This document shows positions 13,979 to 14,323 of a DNA stretch of 14,323 nucleotides, one piece after another. The number at the start of each line of letters is the position of its first letter. Position 1 is the first letter of the stretch. The translations under genes and the position numbers were made by a program. The DNA comes from Caryophanales bacterium UBA4694 (GTDB taxonomy: Bacteria > Bacillota_I > Bacilli_A > RFN20 > CAG-288), in assembly GCA_002404835.1 (NCBI GenBank), contig DHKM01000041.1:1-14323 (forward strand), written 5' to 3'. Under the pieces are notes generated by a model. The model did not search any database. It saw nothing but the letters and a program-made list of their open reading frames with translations, and was not told the DNA's origin.

Positions 13979-14323
13979 TTTCTGTCATCTCCGTTTTCCT
14001 TGCCTAGTCTTGTGAAGTGGATCATAACAAGAGTATAGATCCCAAGGACTTCTACGGCAGGTATAAAAATAAGATAAGAACTTGTAGCATCATGAATGGA
14101 AGGTACATAATACCAAATCAATGCTGGCCCAAGAATTCCGAGAAGGATCAGTAGGAAACGGATGACATTTCCAAAGATCATTCCCTTGATCATCTCCTTT
14201 CCTCTATATTGCCAAAGGAAAGTAAGATAAATCGGAAAAAGAACGAGCATTGGGAAACCAACGAAAATAGCTTCCCCGAATCTCTTAAGGATAAGAAGAA
14301 TGATAGTGGCTAAGATGAGTGCG
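13975..14323 (-). CDS. AtpI-like membrane protein at the head of the atp operon, 5' end beyond the window
   Basis: The frame runs open to the window edge, giving at least 115 residues. An internal ATG at 14250 has no good ribosome site and lies within a hydrophobic run, so the true start is outside. Four hydrophobic segments are visible: one at the window edge (ALILATIILLIL), one through FPMLVLFPIYLTFLW, one at VIRFLLILLGILGPALIWYY, and one at YLIFIPAVEVLGIYTLVMIHF. The C-terminus is polar and basic. Its place directly before atpB, with an ATGA overlap, is that of atpI/uncI, whose product is linked to c-ring assembly. The sequence itself has no motif that proves this, so the name rests on size, topology and position. 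Confidence 0.7.
   Translation of the reverse strand, partial: ALILATIILLILKRFGEAIFVGFPMLVLFPIYLTFLWQYRGKEMIKGMIFGNVIRFLLILLGILGPALIWYYVPSIHDATSSYLIFIPAVEVLGIYTLVMIHFTRLGKENGDDRK

Noticed and set aside
1..14323. Search for mobile elements, CRISPR, tRNA/rRNA, toxin-antitoxin or defence systems
   Set aside because: No repeat arrays, transposase or integrase motifs, inverted terminal repeats or cloverleaf were seen; the window is core metabolism.

Overview
The window looks like ordinary chromosomal core DNA from a low-to-moderate-GC Bacillota relative. Erysipelotrichia or a near neighbour of the Mollicutes is my best guess. The evidence is: a Spx regulator; an ecfA1-ecfA2-ecfT-truA block; an F-type ATPase operon in the usual order but with a lipoprotein-type b subunit, a trait known from mycoplasmas; and TGA used as a real stop (pgsA, ecfA2, ecfT and the atpI-like gene end in it), so this is not a UGA-Trp mycoplasma. 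The lineage is inferred from gene content and not proven.

Layout. Positions 1-318 hold the 3' end of an unrecognised plus-strand gene. A roughly 400-base gene-free stretch follows, ending in a promoter with a perfect 16-base palindrome beside it, and then galE (718-1737, plus). Two hairpin terminators separate galE from everything else, all of which is on the minus strand. Read in the direction of minus-strand transcription (right to left), the rest is: (i) the ATP synthase operon atpI-like(partial)-atpB-E-F-H-A-G-D-C, ending in a terminator just after atpC; (ii) a promoter and a tightly packed unit of dCMP deaminase, a small two-helix membrane protein, ecfA1, ecfA2, ecfT and a divergent truA; (iii) a short gap with a possible promoter, then a CDP-alcohol phosphatidyltransferase (pgsA-like) and spx, which overlap by four bases and end at a terminator.

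How the genes work together. The atp genes encode a complete F1Fo complex. The ion-binding residues of the c subunit suggest a two-carboxylate site like that of some Na+-coupled rotors. The c-ring glycine motif is absent, subunit b carries a lipobox, and epsilon keeps the ATP-sensing motif. The Ecf genes encode the shared energising module of group II ECF transporters, which serves vitamin-binding S components encoded elsewhere. PgsA makes the precursor of phosphatidylglycerol. Spx is a redox-responsive RNA polymerase-binding regulator, here with an added Cys-rich tail. GalE interconverts UDP-glucose and UDP-galactose.

I found no mobile element, CRISPR array, tRNA, rRNA or new multi-gene system. 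The points of interest are residue-level departures in otherwise familiar proteins, above all in AtpE, AtpF, Spx and TruA.
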